From Pseudonocardia hierapolitana (GTDB taxonomy: Bacteria > Actinomycetota > Actinomycetes > Mycobacteriales > Pseudonocardiaceae), in the NCBI RefSeq assembly GCF_007994075.1, contig NZ_VIWU01000001.1, positions 2,046,001 to 2,110,000 on the forward strand: DNA of 64,000 bases, given 5' to 3'. The notes under the pieces are model-generated. The model saw only the letters and a list, made by a program, of their open reading frames with translations, ran no database searches and had not been told where the DNA came from. Position 1 is the first letter of the stretch; each line of letters starts with the position of its first letter. The position numbers and the translations under genes are program-made. Positions 17,561 through 25,341 of the stretch are shown piece after piece.

Positions 17561-18357
17561 TCTCCCACACCGAGCGGTCCGCCAACTACGCGATCCTGCT
17601 GCTCTTCGCCGCGATCGCGCTGTGGCCGATCCTCACGATCCTCGGCACCGCCCTCGGCCCCGACGACGCCGGGGGCACGGGCGGTCTCGCCAACTTCCCG
17701 GCTGCCTGGGAGGAGGGCCGGTTCGGGAGCTCGATGCTCACCAGCATCGCCGTCTCGGGCTTCGTCGTGGCCGTGGCAGGCGTGCTGTCGATCCTGGCGG
17801 GCTACGCGTTCGGGACCATGCGCGTCCCCGGCGCCGCGGTCCTCTTCCCGCTGTTCCTGCTCGGGCTCATGGTGCCCACCGAGGTCATCGTCGTCCCGCT
17901 GTACTTCGACCTGCGCACCTTCGGGCTCACCAACACGTTCTGGGGCATCGCCCTGCCGCAGGTGGCCCAGTCGGTCGCCTTCGGCACGTTCTGGATGCGG
18001 GCCTACTTCCGGTCCCGCCCGCAGTCGCTCATCGAGGCCGGCCGCCTCGACGGCGCGGGCTCGTGGCGCATCCTCTGGCAGATCCTGGTGCCGCCGGGCC
18101 GTCCCGCGATCGTGACGATGGTGGTGCTGACGTTCATGTGGACCTGGAACGAGTTCCTCATCCCGCTGGTCATGGCCACCGACGAGAGCCTGCGCACCGC
18201 ACCGCTCGGACTCGCGTTCTTCCAGGGGCAGCACACGTCCGGCCTCACGCTGCTCGCGGCCGGGGCGGTGATCGTCGCCGCGCCGGTCGTGGTGGTGTAC
18301 CTCTTCCTCCAGCGCCATTTCATCCGGGGCATGCTTGAGGGCGCCGTGCGGGAGTGA
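17557..18357 (+). CDS. ABC sugar transporter permease (MalG type)
   Basis: A 266-residue partner permease with six helices. Its EAA loop is IEAGRLDGAGSWRILWQILVP, about residues 158-178. The end of the protein (FLQRHFIRGMLEGAV) is the usual MalG-type tail. It overlaps the previous permease gene by 4 bases and closes the importer operon. Confidence 0.93.
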   Translation: MISHTERSANYAILLLFAAIALWPILTILGTALGPDDAGGTGGLANFPAAWEEGRFGSSMLTSIAVSGFVVAVAGVLSILAGYAFGTMRVPGAAVLFPLFLLGLMVPTEVIVVPLYFDLRTFGLTNTFWGIALPQVAQSVAFGTFWMRAYFRSRPQSLIEAGRLDGAGSWRILWQILVPPGRPAIVTMVVLTFMWTWNEFLIPLVMATDESLRTAPLGLAFFQGQHTSGLTLLAAGAVIVAAPVVVVYLFLQRHFIRGMLEGAVRE

Positions 18358-18372
18358 GTCGAGGGGGTTTTC

Positions 18373-18735
18373 GTGGCGACCGACGACGACGTGCGCCGGA
18401 TCGCGCTCGCGCTACCGGGGGTCGAGGAGATCCCCAGCGAGGGCTTCGACTTCCGCGTCGGGAACAAGGGGTTCGTGTGGTCCTATCCGGAGCGCGTGCC
18501 CGGGCGGAGGCGGGAGATCCGCACCGACGTCGCCGTGCTGTACGTCGGCGACGAGGCCGAGAAGCAGGCGCTGCTCCTCGGAGAGCCCGAGCTGTTCTTC
18601 ACCCACCCCACCTACGACGGCCTGCCGCTGGTGATGGTGTGGCTCGACAGGGTCGGACCGGAACGGTTGGAGGAACTGATCCTCGACGCCTGGCGCATGC
18701 GCGCTCCGGCCGAGCTCGCCGACCCCTTGGTCTAG
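18373..18735 (+). CDS. MmcQ/YjbR-family protein
   Basis: A 120-residue protein of the MmcQ/YjbR DNA-binding-like fold (CyaY-like). DDVRRIALALPGVEE near the N-terminus, a central beta region, and the tail PLVMVWLDRVGPERLEELILDAW are typical. It starts with GTG behind GAGGGGG, 15 bases after the permease gene. The biological role of the family is not settled. Confidence 0.85.
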   Translation: MATDDDVRRIALALPGVEEIPSEGFDFRVGNKGFVWSYPERVPGRRREIRTDVAVLYVGDEAEKQALLLGEPELFFTHPTYDGLPLVMVWLDRVGPERLEELILDAWRMRAPAELADPLV

Positions 18736-18773
18736 CACTGCTTGTGGACAACTCGCGATCTTCGATGCTGCTT

Positions 18774-18789
18774 GCGAACACCTGTTCGA
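18774..18789. promoter_or_regulatory. LexA-type SOS box
   Basis: GCGAACACCTGTTCGA matches the actinobacterial SOS consensus TCGAAC-N4-GTTCGA at 11 of 12 positions. It ends 13 bases before the start of the HNH endonuclease gene, a plausible operator position. Many actinobacterial HNH genes carry such boxes (family knowledge). Confidence 0.6.
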
Positions 18790-18802
18790 TAGCGTCGGGA
18801 TC

Positions 18803-19476
18803 ATGCCCCGGGCGCGGAGTTGGACGGACGAGCAGCTGACAGCTGCTGTGGCGGCGAGCCGGACCCTCAGCGAGGTCTGCCGCCGGCTCGGCCTTCGGCC
18901 CGGCAAGTACGACATGCTCCGACGGCACATCGCCCGCCTCGGGCTGGATGCGTCGCACATCCCGCTTTCCGCCGGGGGTGTGCGCCGACACCGGCGCTCC
19001 TGGTCGTTGGAGGATCTCGCGGAGGCCGTGGCGGCGAGCGACTCCGTGTCCGAGGTGAGCCGGCGCCTGGGATACACGCCGAACGGTGGCGTACATCGCA
19101 TGATCGTTGGCCACATCCGGTCGTCAGGCTTCGACACATCGCACTTCACCGGCACTCGATGGGCACGAGGTCGGTGACGTCCGAAGATCCCGTTGGAGGA
19201 GATCCTCGTCCGAGGCTCCACGTACAGCGGCAACTCGAACCTGCGCAGGCCCCTCATCGAGGCAGGGCTGCTTGCGCCCAAGTGCGCCGAGTGCGACCTC
19301 ACCAGATGGCGGGGTCAACTGCTGCCCCTGCATCTTGATCACACAATGGCGACCACACCGACAACCGCCTGGAGAACCTCCGTATCCTGTGCCCGAACTG
19401 CCACGCCATCACCGATACGTGGTGCGGGCGGAACAGGAAGCCGGCGTACTCCAATCGGCAGAGAGGCGGCGCTTAG
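18803..19476 (+). pseudogene. HNH endonuclease gene, broken by an in-frame stop and a frameshift
   Basis: The reading frame opens at 18803 with two similar helix-turn-helix-like repeats (SWTDEQLTAAVAASRTLSEV and SWSLEDLAEAVAASDSVSEV). It hits TGA at 19175-19177, but the same frame continues as PLEEILVRGSTYSG and a zinc-ribbon start (KCAECDLTRWRG, then LHLDH). After 19342 one base is missing. In the shifted frame the HNH core goes on as NGDHTDNRLENLRILCPNCH and ends at TAG 19474-19476. So the typical ~220-residue protein is recognisable but interrupted twice. A sequencing error could explain either lesion, less likely both. It lies behind an SOS box, and its last 12 codons overlap the tRNA-like gene. 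Confidence 0.75.
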
Positions 19477-19513
19477 AACGCCGACAGTGTGGGTTCGAAT
19501 CCCATCGCCGGCA
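19440..19513 (+). tRNA. tRNA-like gene, anticodon UAG, short variable loop, irregular D arm
   Basis: A 74-base cloverleaf can be folded. The acceptor stem pairs GCCGGCG (19440-19446) with CGCCGGC (19506-19512), 7 of 7, and discriminator A is at 19513. The anticodon stem pairs CGGCG with CGCCG (19467-19471, 19479-19483), with loop CTTAGAA giving anticodon TAG at 19474-19476. The T arm is GTGGG-TTCGAAT-CCCAT (19489-19505). The variable loop has only 5 bases (ACAGT). The D arm is poor: only CTC/GAG pairs, with extra bases before the anticodon stem. UAG reads the Leu codon CUA, yet leucine tRNAs normally have a long variable arm, so its charging identity is unclear. No CCA is encoded. The anticodon triplet is also the stop codon of the shifted HNH frame. 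Confidence 0.7.
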
Positions 19514-19538
19514 CTTCCGCTACGGGGCCCGGCCCACG

Positions 19539-20264
19539 TCAGTCCGCGGGGTCGGGCAGAACCTGGCCGGTCGGTGCCGGCCGCCGGGCCGCGATCAGCG
19601 CACCCGTGAGCCCAACGAGGCCCGAGGTCACCGAGACCAGCAGCATCGCCGGGTGCGGGTTGCCGCCCACCGCGGCGTCGCCGAGGATCACGATCCCGAT
19701 CGTCCCGGGCAGGACCCCCAGCACCGTACCCAGCAGGTAGGGCGCGAAGCGCACACCCGAGAGCGCCGAGGCGTAGTTCATCGCCGAGAACGGCACGGCC
19801 GGGATCAGCCGCAGCGACACCATCGCGAGCAGGCCGTTGCGGTCCAGCCGGGCGCGTACCCACGTCATGACGCGATGGTCGGTGTGCCGGCGAACGAACC
19901 GGCCGCCCAGCAGCTTGACCAGCCAGAACGCGACGGTCGCAGCGAGCGAGGTGCCCACCACCGCGAGGATCACGCCACCGATCCCGCCGAACAGCACCCC
20001 CGCCGCCACCGTGAACACCGTGCGCGGGATCGGCGTGACCGTGACCATGCCCTGCAGCAGCACGAACAGCAGCGGGGCCCACAGGCCCGCCGCCTGCACG
20101 GCGGTGCGGACGTCCAGCAGGTCCGTGCCGGTCCGGAACAGCAGGAACGCGAGCACGGCGACCACGAGCACACCAATGCCCACGGCGGCGATCCGTCCCC
20201 AGCTCACCCGACCGAAGGTACCGGCGTCCGGGAGCGGCGGGTCGGGAAGGGTGGTGCTCGACAC
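19539..20264 (-). CDS. VTT/DedA-like (TVP38/TMEM64 family) membrane protein
   Basis: A 241-residue membrane protein with about six hydrophobic segments. The central block (QGMVTVTPIPRTVFTVAAGVLFG, then GTSLAATVAFWLVKLLGGRF, and RLIPAVPFSAMNYASALSGV) is the SNARE-associated/VTT domain of TVP38/TMEM64 proteins. The proposed function of the family is lipid scrambling or membrane homeostasis. The GTG at 20264 is chosen because membrane protein sequence begins soon after. Upstream in-frame sequence is antisense of the neighbouring gene. It is divergent from the decarboxylase gene. Confidence 0.87.
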   Translation of the reverse strand: MSSTTLPDPPLPDAGTFGRVSWGRIAAVGIGVLVVAVLAFLLFRTGTDLLDVRTAVQAAGLWAPLLFVLLQGMVTVTPIPRTVFTVAAGVLFGGIGGVILAVVGTSLAATVAFWLVKLLGGRFVRRHTDHRVMTWVRARLDRNGLLAMVSLRLIPAVPFSAMNYASALSGVRFAPYLLGTVLGVLPGTIGIVILGDAAVGGNPHPAMLLVSVTSGLVGLTGALIAARRPAPTGQVLPDPAD

Positions 20265-20300
20265 CGCCCGTTCACCTTCGCGGCGGCTACGGTGCGGGAC

Positions 20301-20699
20301 GTGACCACGGAGCAGCCCACCCTCGACCTCGACCCCGACGGCCTCGCCGTGCGCCGCGAGGTGCTCGGGGCGAAGCACGTCGACGCCGCCATCGCCCGCG
20401 CCGACGCCGTCACGGCCGACTTCCAGGAGCTGATCACCCGGTACGCGTGGGGCGGCATCTGGACCCGCCCCGGCCTCGACCGGCGGATGCGCAGCGCCAT
20501 CACGCTCACCGCGCTCGTCGCGCACGGCCACTACGCCGAGTTGGAGATGCACCTGCGGGCGGCTCTGCGCAACGGCCTCACCCGCGAGGAGATCGTCGAG
20601 GTGCTGCTGCAGAGCGCGATCTACTGCGGCGTCCCCGCCGCCAACTCCGCCTTCGCCGTCGCCCGCCGAGTCCTGGCCGAACCCGACCCCACGGACTGA
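20301..20699 (+). CDS. Carboxymuconolactone decarboxylase-family protein
   Basis: A 132-residue CMD protein resembling 4-carboxymuconolactone decarboxylase (PcaC). GIWTRPGLDRRMRSAITLTAL, HLRAALRNGLTREEIVEVLLQSAIYCGVPAAN and the conserved tail are all present. PcaC acts in the protocatechuate branch of beta-ketoadipate, but no other pca gene lies nearby, so the substrate is open. It starts with GTG. Its stop codon lies in a 16-base sequence that is repeated directly after it. Confidence 0.88.
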   Translation: MTTEQPTLDLDPDGLAVRREVLGAKHVDAAIARADAVTADFQELITRYAWGGIWTRPGLDRRMRSAITLTALVAHGHYAELEMHLRAALRNGLTREEIVEVLLQSAIYCGVPAANSAFAVARRVLAEPDPTD

Positions 20700-20716
20700 C
20701 GACCCCACGGACTGAC
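20685..20716 (+). repeat. 16-bp perfect tandem duplication over a stop codon
   Basis: GACCCCACGGACTGAC occurs at 20685-20700 and again at 20701-20716 without a gap. The first copy holds the last codons and TGA of the decarboxylase gene; the second lies in the spacer, so the protein is not changed. It looks like a recent slippage or duplication. Confidence 0.9.
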
Positions 20717-20730
20717 ACTGCGGCGCCGCC

Positions 20731-20981
20731 GGACTCGCCGCGCCGAGACGCAGGACTCGCCGTGCCAGAACGCACGACTCACCGTGTCGAAACGCAAGAC
20801 TCGCCTGGGTTGTCCCGCAACCTGTCGCGAGTCTTGCGTCCGAGCACGGCGAGTCCGACGCCCTGCCACGGCGAGTCCGACGTTCCGGCACGGCGAGTCC
20901 GACGCCCTGCCATGGCGAGCCCGACGTTCCGGCACGGCGAGTCCGACGTCGTACCGCGGCGAGTCCGGCGCGCGGTGCTGG
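20731..20981. repeat. Foldback array of 22-bp units between convergent genes
   Basis: Four units in one direction begin with GGACTCGCC (or close variants) at 20731, 20753, 20775 and 20797. Seven units in the other direction begin with GCGAG at 20827, 20849, 20871, 20893, 20915, 20937 and 20959. Within each set the period is exactly 22 bases. At the turn, 13-base perfect arms (20792-20804 and 20827-20839) enclose a smaller GGTTG/CAACC hairpin. The array fills the spacer between the decarboxylase gene and rdgB, which converge, so transcripts from either side would fold into long hairpins. There are no unique spacers, so it is not a CRISPR. Confidence 0.85.
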
Positions 20982-21572
20982 TCAGGTCAGGGCGTGCAGG
21001 TGGGGCAGGAGGGCGCGCATGGCGCGGCCGCGGTGGGAGGCGGCGTCCTTCTCCTCCGGGCTGAGCTCGGCGGAGGTGCGCTCCTCGCCGTCGGGCACGA
21101 AGATCGGGTCGTAGCCGAAGCCGCCGGTGCCGCGCGGCGCCCGCACGATCCGGCCCGACCACTCCCCGTGCACCACCGTCTCCGGCCCGCCCGGCACCAC
21201 CAGCGCCGCCGCGCACACGAACGCGCCGCGCCGCCGCTCGTCCGGCACGTCGGCGAGCTGGCCGAGGAGGAGCTCGAGGTTGGCGAGGTCGTCGCCGTGC
21301 CGGCCGCACCAGCGCGCCGACAGCACACCGGGCATCCCGTTCAGCGCCTCGACGGCGAGGCCCGAGTCGTCCGCCACGGACGGCAGGCCGGAAGCCGCCG
21401 CCGCGTCCCGCGCCTTGGCGAGGGCGTTCTCCGCGAAGGTGGCGCCGGTCTCGGGCGCCTCCGGGAAGTCCGGCACGTCGGCGAGCCCGAGCACCTCGAA
21501 GGGTCCGTCGGCGAGCATCCGGCGCAGCTCGGCGAGCTTGCCGACGTTGCGGGTGGCGAGCAGTACCTTCAC
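20982..21572 (-). CDS. rdgB: RdgB/HAM1 non-canonical purine NTP pyrophosphatase
   Basis: A 196-residue Maf/HAM1-fold hydrolase that removes dITP, XTP and similar nucleotides. The N-terminal [17 protein letters not shown] phosphate-binding motif, [22 protein letters not shown] and [12 protein letters not shown] are all conserved. The start overlaps the rph stop by 4 bases, a pairing common in actinobacteria. Confidence 0.96.
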   Translation of the reverse strand: MKVLLATRNVGKLAELRRMLADGPFEVLGLADVPDFPEAPETGATFAENALAKARDAAAASGLPSVADDSGLAVEALNGMPGVLSARWCGRHGDDLANLELLLGQLADVPDERRRGAFVCAAALVVPGGPETVVHGEWSGRIVRAPRGTGGFGYDPIFVPDGEERTSAELSPEEKDAASHRGRAMRALLPHLHALT

Positions 21573-22321
21573 GAGCGCCCCGGCAGGTCACGCGGGTAGG
21601 GCTGCGCCAGCACCTCGGCCTGCAGGTCCGACAGCTTCCGGATGCCTGCCAGCGCGATGTCGAGCATCGAGTCGAGCGTGCTGCGGGTGAAGGTGGCGCC
21701 CTCGCCGGTGCTCTGCACCTCGATGAGGGTGCCCGTGTCAGTGGCGACGACGTTCGCGTCGACCTCGGCGCGGGAGTCCTCCTCGTACGGCAGGTCGAGC
21801 CGCACGCGCCCGTCCACCACACCGACGCTGACGGCGGCGACCTGGCACGACAGCGGCTTCGGATCGGCGAGCGCACCCTGCGCGCCGAGCCAGGTCACCG
21901 CGTCGGCGAGCGCCACGTAGGCACCGGTGATCGCCGCGGTGCGGGTGCCGCCGTCGGCCTGGATGACGTCGCAGTCGAGGGCAATGGTGTTCTCGCCGAG
22001 CGCGGCGAGGTCGATGCAGGCACGCAGCGAGCGGCCGATCAGCCTGCTGATCTCGTGCGTGCGCCCGCCGATGCGCCCCCGCACCGACTCGCGGTCGCTG
22101 CGGGTGTTCGTGGCCGACGGCAGCATCGCGTACTCCGCGGTGAGCCAGCCCAGACCCGATCCCTTGCGCCAGCGCGGTACGCCCTCCGTGACGCTCGCCG
22201 CGCACAGCACCTTCGTGTCCCCGAACTCGACGAGCACCGAACCCGCCGGATGCTTCTGGAAACCCCGGGTGATGGTCACCGGGCGGAGGTCGTCGTCCGT
22301 CCTGCCGTCTGCGCGCGTCAC
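21569..22321 (-). CDS. rph: Ribonuclease PH
   Basis: A 250-residue phosphorolytic exoribonuclease that trims tRNA 3' ends. [26 protein letters not shown], the [21 protein letters not shown] arginine-rich block and [21 protein letters not shown] are diagnostic and complete. GTG start at 22321. It is coupled to rdgB, as in mycobacteria (Rv1340-Rv1341). Confidence 0.97.
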   Translation of the reverse strand: MTRADGRTDDDLRPVTITRGFQKHPAGSVLVEFGDTKVLCAASVTEGVPRWRKGSGLGWLTAEYAMLPSATNTRSDRESVRGRIGGRTHEISRLIGRSLRACIDLAALGENTIALDCDVIQADGGTRTAAITGAYVALADAVTWLGAQGALADPKPLSCQVAAVSVGVVDGRVRLDLPYEEDSRAEVDANVVATDTGTLIEVQSTGEGATFTRSTLDSMLDIALAGIRKLSDLQAEVLAQPYPRDLPGRS

Positions 22322-22380
22322 GGGGCCACCCTATGACCCGGGGGATGAACCGGACACGGCGGTTGAACGTTGAGCAGGAC

Positions 22381-22875
22381 ATGTGGGTCATCGACGGCAT
22401 CCCGCTGCACCCTCTCGTCGTGCACGCGGTCGTCGTGCTGCTGCCGCTCGCCGCGCTGGGTTCCGTTGTGATCGCGGTGCGGCGCTCGTGGCGGCGCTCG
22501 CTCGGCATCCCGGTCCTGCTGCTGGCGCTGGTCGGCGTCGGCGCGGTCCCGGTGGCCACCACCACCGGCACGGAGCTGTGGACGGCCCTGCGCGTGCAGA
22601 ACCCGCTGATCGACGTCCACGCCGAGCGGGCCTCGTGGCTGCTGCCGGTCGCCCTCGCGTTCCTCGTGCTGCTGGCCGCCGCCGTGCTCACGGAGCTGGC
22701 CGCCGTGCGGGCAGAGGTCGGGGCGCACGCCGCGCCCGCCGCAGGCCCCTCGCGCTACCGCGTCGCCGCCGGGCTCTCCGCGCTGGCGGCGCTCGCCGGC
22801 CTCGCCGTCACCGCCATCGTCGTGTGGATCGGGCACGCCGGGTCCATGGCCGTCTGGCAGGGGATCGGCCAGTAG
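22381..22875 (+). CDS. DUF2231-type membrane protein
   Basis: A 164-residue protein with four hydrophobic helices. WVIDGIPLHPLVVHAVVVLLPLAALG at the N-terminus and DVHAERASWLLPVALAF are the DUF2231 signature, with histidines near the membrane that suggest metal or heme contact. The ATG at 22381 puts the signature at the N-terminus; an in-frame ATG at 22333 would add 16 residues. It is divergent from rph. Function unknown. Confidence 0.8.
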   Translation: MWVIDGIPLHPLVVHAVVVLLPLAALGSVVIAVRRSWRRSLGIPVLLLALVGVGAVPVATTTGTELWTALRVQNPLIDVHAERASWLLPVALAFLVLLAAAVLTELAAVRAEVGAHAAPAAGPSRYRVAAGLSALAALAGLAVTAIVVWIGHAGSMAVWQGIGQ

Positions 22876-22886
22876 CCCGCGTCCCG

Positions 22887-23675
22887 CTAGATCTCGTACG
22901 CCCCCTCGGGGATCACCAGCTCAACGGGCCCGCCGAACGCGGCCTTGGCCTCGGCCAGCAGCTCCTCCCCGTCGAACCAGGCGGGCACGTGGGTGATGAG
23001 CAGCCGCCCGACCCCGGCCGCCGCGGCGTGCTCGCCTGCCTGCCGTCCCGACAGGTGCACCCCGGTGGGCGGCTCGTCCCCCCACTGCGGCATGACGTGC
23101 GGCCAGGTGGCCTCGCACAGCAGCACGTCCGCGTCGCGGGCGAGTTCCACGAGCGCGGTGCACGGGCCGGTGTCACCGCTGTAGACGAGGCTCCGCCCAC
23201 CCGCCTCCACGCGCAGCCCGTAGGCCTCGCAGAGGTGGTCGACGCGCCGAGCCGTGAGCGTGGCGGCCCCGACGTCGGACGTGCCGCCGTCGGAGAGCGC
23301 GTGGAAGGTGAACACGTCGGTGAGGTCGGTCTCGGCCCGCTCGGCGGCGGAGGGCGCGTACGCGGCGGCGAACCGGTCGGGCGCCTCGGCCGGGGCGTGC
23401 ACCGGCAGCGGGCGCGCGGCGGGGTCGTACGGCGGGCGCGGGTGGTAGCGGCGGTGCACCACGAGCGAGGTGAAGTCGGCGCAGTGGTCCGGGTGCAGGT
23501 GGGAGAAGGCGACGGCGTCGAGCTCCCACGGGTCGAGGTGGCGCTGCAGGGCGCCGAACGTGCCGTTGCCCAGGTCGAGCACGAGCCGTGCGTCCCCCGT
23601 GTCGACGAGGTAGCCGGAGGCCGGTGCGTCCGGCCCCGGCCCGCTGCCCGAACACCCGAGCACGATCAGCCGCAT
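22887..23675 (-). CDS. MBL-fold hydrolase, Rv1339-like (candidate cAMP phosphodiesterase)
   Basis: A 262-residue metallo-beta-lactamase fold protein. The HxHxDH metal motif is at residues 59-64 (SHLHPDH), with further ligands in YSGDTGPC and LLITHV. By fold and by position between murI and rph it corresponds to Rv1339 of M. tuberculosis, reported as an atypical cAMP phosphodiesterase. The ATG at 23675 begins MRLIVLGCSG, the normal start of the fold. The cAMP assignment is taken from that homologue and not shown here. Confidence 0.88.
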   Translation of the reverse strand: MRLIVLGCSGSGPGPDAPASGYLVDTGDARLVLDLGNGTFGALQRHLDPWELDAVAFSHLHPDHCADFTSLVVHRRYHPRPPYDPAARPLPVHAPAEAPDRFAAAYAPSAAERAETDLTDVFTFHALSDGGTSDVGAATLTARRVDHLCEAYGLRVEAGGRSLVYSGDTGPCTALVELARDADVLLCEATWPHVMPQWGDEPPTGVHLSGRQAGEHAAAAGVGRLLITHVPAWFDGEELLAEAKAAFGGPVELVIPEGAYEI

Positions 23676-23685
23676 GCTTGAGAAG

Positions 23686-24087
23686 CTAACGCGCGCGTGT
23701 GTGCCGCAGCCACCACAGGCCGATGAGCGGGAGCACGAGCGGCACGAAGCCGTAGCCGCGCCCGTACACCGACCAGACCGTGTCATCGGGGAAGTCGCCG
23801 TTGTCGAACACCGTCAGCGTGCCGACGGCGAGCACGCCGACGAGCTCGAACACCACGGCTCCCCAGGCGAGCCGCCGAGCGGCGGGCCCGTGACCGGCGA
23901 GCCCGATCGTCGCGAGGATGTAGACGACACCGGCGAGCGCCGACAGCAGGTACGGCACGGGCGCCTCGCCGAACCGGGTGGCGATCTGCACGCCTGCGCG
24001 CGCCGTGGCCGAGAGCGCGAACACCCCGTAGACGGCGATCAGCACCCGCCCCGGCCCGGACGACGTGGCGCGGGCGGGCTCAGGCAA
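23686..24087 (-). CDS. Four-helix membrane protein, function unknown
   Basis: A 133-residue protein with four hydrophobic segments (VLIAVYGVFALSATARAG, YLLSALAGVVYILATIGLA, LAWGAVVFELVGVLAVGTL, GFVPLVLPLIGLWWL). The likely start is a TTG at 24087 that overlaps the stop of the next gene upstream by 8 bases. I do not recognise the family. Position suggests it corresponds to the small membrane genes at Rv1342c-Rv1343c. Confidence 0.75.
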   Translation of the reverse strand: MPEPARATSSGPGRVLIAVYGVFALSATARAGVQIATRFGEAPVPYLLSALAGVVYILATIGLAGHGPAARRLAWGAVVFELVGVLAVGTLTVFDNGDFPDDTVWSVYGRGYGFVPLVLPLIGLWWLRHTRAR

Positions 24088-24442
24088 CGGGCACCCACAG
24101 TCCCTGCAACCGCCAGACCGCGACGGCCGTGGCGATCGCCCCCACGGCCACGACGGCCCCGCCCCATCGCGTCGGCTCGGCGGTGGCGAACTGCGTGGCG
24201 ATCGGGAGCACGCACACGGACACGACGAGGTAGATGAGGAACGTGGTGGTCTCGGGCAGCGCGGTACCGGAGAAGACCTGCACCGCGCCGATCGCGGCCT
24301 GCAGCACGAGCAGCGCGACCACGGCGCCCGCCGCGCGCTTGGTCCACACGTCCGGAGGCCGGTTCAGCACGGTGAGGACAACGCCGTAGACCGCGAGCGC
24401 CAGGAGCGCGACCTGAACCACGACGACGAGAGCGCCGATCAC
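24080..24442 (-). CDS. Small membrane protein, function unknown
   Basis: A 120-residue protein made almost entirely of four hydrophobic helices (ALVVVVQVALLALAVYGVVL, AAGAVVALLVLQAAIGAV, FLIYLVVSVCVLPIAT, AVVAVGAIATAVAVWRL). GTG start. The length equals that of Rv1342c at the same place in M. tuberculosis, but I cannot confirm homology. It is coupled to the membrane gene that follows. Confidence 0.75.
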   Translation of the reverse strand: MIGALVVVVQVALLALAVYGVVLTVLNRPPDVWTKRAAGAVVALLVLQAAIGAVQVFSGTALPETTTFLIYLVVSVCVLPIATQFATAEPTRWGGAVVAVGAIATAVAVWRLQGLWVPVA

Positions 24443-24469
24443 GCCGCGACGCTACCCGAGCCGAGTAAT

Positions 24470-24522
24470 CCGACGAGCGGCGCGTTCGTCGCCTAGGTTC
24501 CGACGAACGCGCCGCTCGTCGG
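24470..24522. terminator. 22-bp perfect inverted repeat over the murI stop codon
   Basis: Arms 24470-24491 and 24501-24522 are perfect reverse complements, separated by nine bases (CCTAGGTTC). One arm is the last coding part of murI (codons for the end of PTSGAFVGT); the loop holds its TAG stop. Transcribed RNA would form a very stable hairpin just as murI ends. There is no T-run, so if it terminates, it is not a classical intrinsic terminator. Confidence 0.7.
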
Positions 24523-25332
24523 AAGGGTGCGGAGGCCTGCGACCGCGCCGATCTCCGGGCCGAGGAAGCGGCGGCCCAGGCGGCGGAACGGCTCCGGGTC
24601 GCCCGTGGCGAGGAAGCGGTGTGCAGCGGGCGGCGGGCCGGCGGGGTCGCGGGCGAGGTCGTGCTCCATGAGCACGCGCACGACGTCCTTGGCCGTCTCG
24701 TCCGCGCTGGAGACGAGCGTGACGTCCGGCCCGGCGACGATCTGGAGCACGCCTGCGAGCAGCGGGTAGTGCGTGCAGCCGAGCACCAGCGTGTCGATCC
24801 GCGCCCGCTGCAGCGGCTCCAGGTAGCTCTGCACGAGCCCGAGCACCTGGCGGCCGCTCGTCATGCCGCGCTCGACGAAGTCGACGAAACGCGGGCAGGC
24901 GACGGCCGTGACCTCCGCGCCGGGTGCGGCGGCGAAGGCGTCCTGGTAGGCGCCCGATGCGATCGTCGCGCTGGTGCCGATCACCCCGATCCGCCCGCTC
25001 CGGGTGGTGGCGACGGCCCGGCGCACCGCGGGCCGCAACACCTCCACGACCGGCACCGGGTAGCGCTCGCGGATGTCGGGCAGGCAGGCGGCGGTGGCGG
25101 TGTTGCAGGCGACGACCAGCGCCTTGACCCCCCGCTCCATCAGCGCGTCGCCGACGGCGAGGGCGTGGCGGCGCACGTCGGCGATGCGCAGCGGCCCGTA
25201 CGGCCCGTGGGCGGTGTCGCCGACGTACACGACCTGCTCGGCGGGCAGCTGGTCGATCAGCGACCTCGCCACGGTGAGGCCACCGACGCCGGAGTCGAAG
25301 ATGCCGATCGGGGCGTCGGGACCGGGGGGCAC
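24493..25332 (-). CDS. murI: Glutamate racemase
   Basis: A 279-residue MurI that supplies D-glutamate for peptidoglycan. The two catalytic cysteines Cys76 (VVACNTAT) and Cys186 (VLGCTHYP) are present, as is the N-terminal [13 protein letters not shown]. It lies between the rhomboid gene and the membrane genes, as in mycobacteria. Its last codons form one arm of a large palindrome. Confidence 0.96.
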   Translation of the reverse strand: MPPGPDAPIGIFDSGVGGLTVARSLIDQLPAEQVVYVGDTAHGPYGPLRIADVRRHALAVGDALMERGVKALVVACNTATAACLPDIRERYPVPVVEVLRPAVRRAVATTRSGRIGVIGTSATIASGAYQDAFAAAPGAEVTAVACPRFVDFVERGMTSGRQVLGLVQSYLEPLQRARIDTLVLGCTHYPLLAGVLQIVAGPDVTLVSSADETAKDVVRVLMEHDLARDPAGPPPAAHRFLATGDPEPFRRLGRRFLGPEIGAVAGLRTLPTSGAFVGT

Positions 25333-25341
25333 GCGGGAAGT

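Noticed and set aside
19440..19538. tRNA attachment site of an integrated element
   Set aside because: No integrase, no repeated tRNA 3' end and no change in gene content to the right, where ordinary chromosomal genes follow.
20731..20981. CRISPR-like regular spacing
   Set aside because: The units touch each other at a 22-bp period, with no unique spacers and no cas genes; they also invert in the middle.
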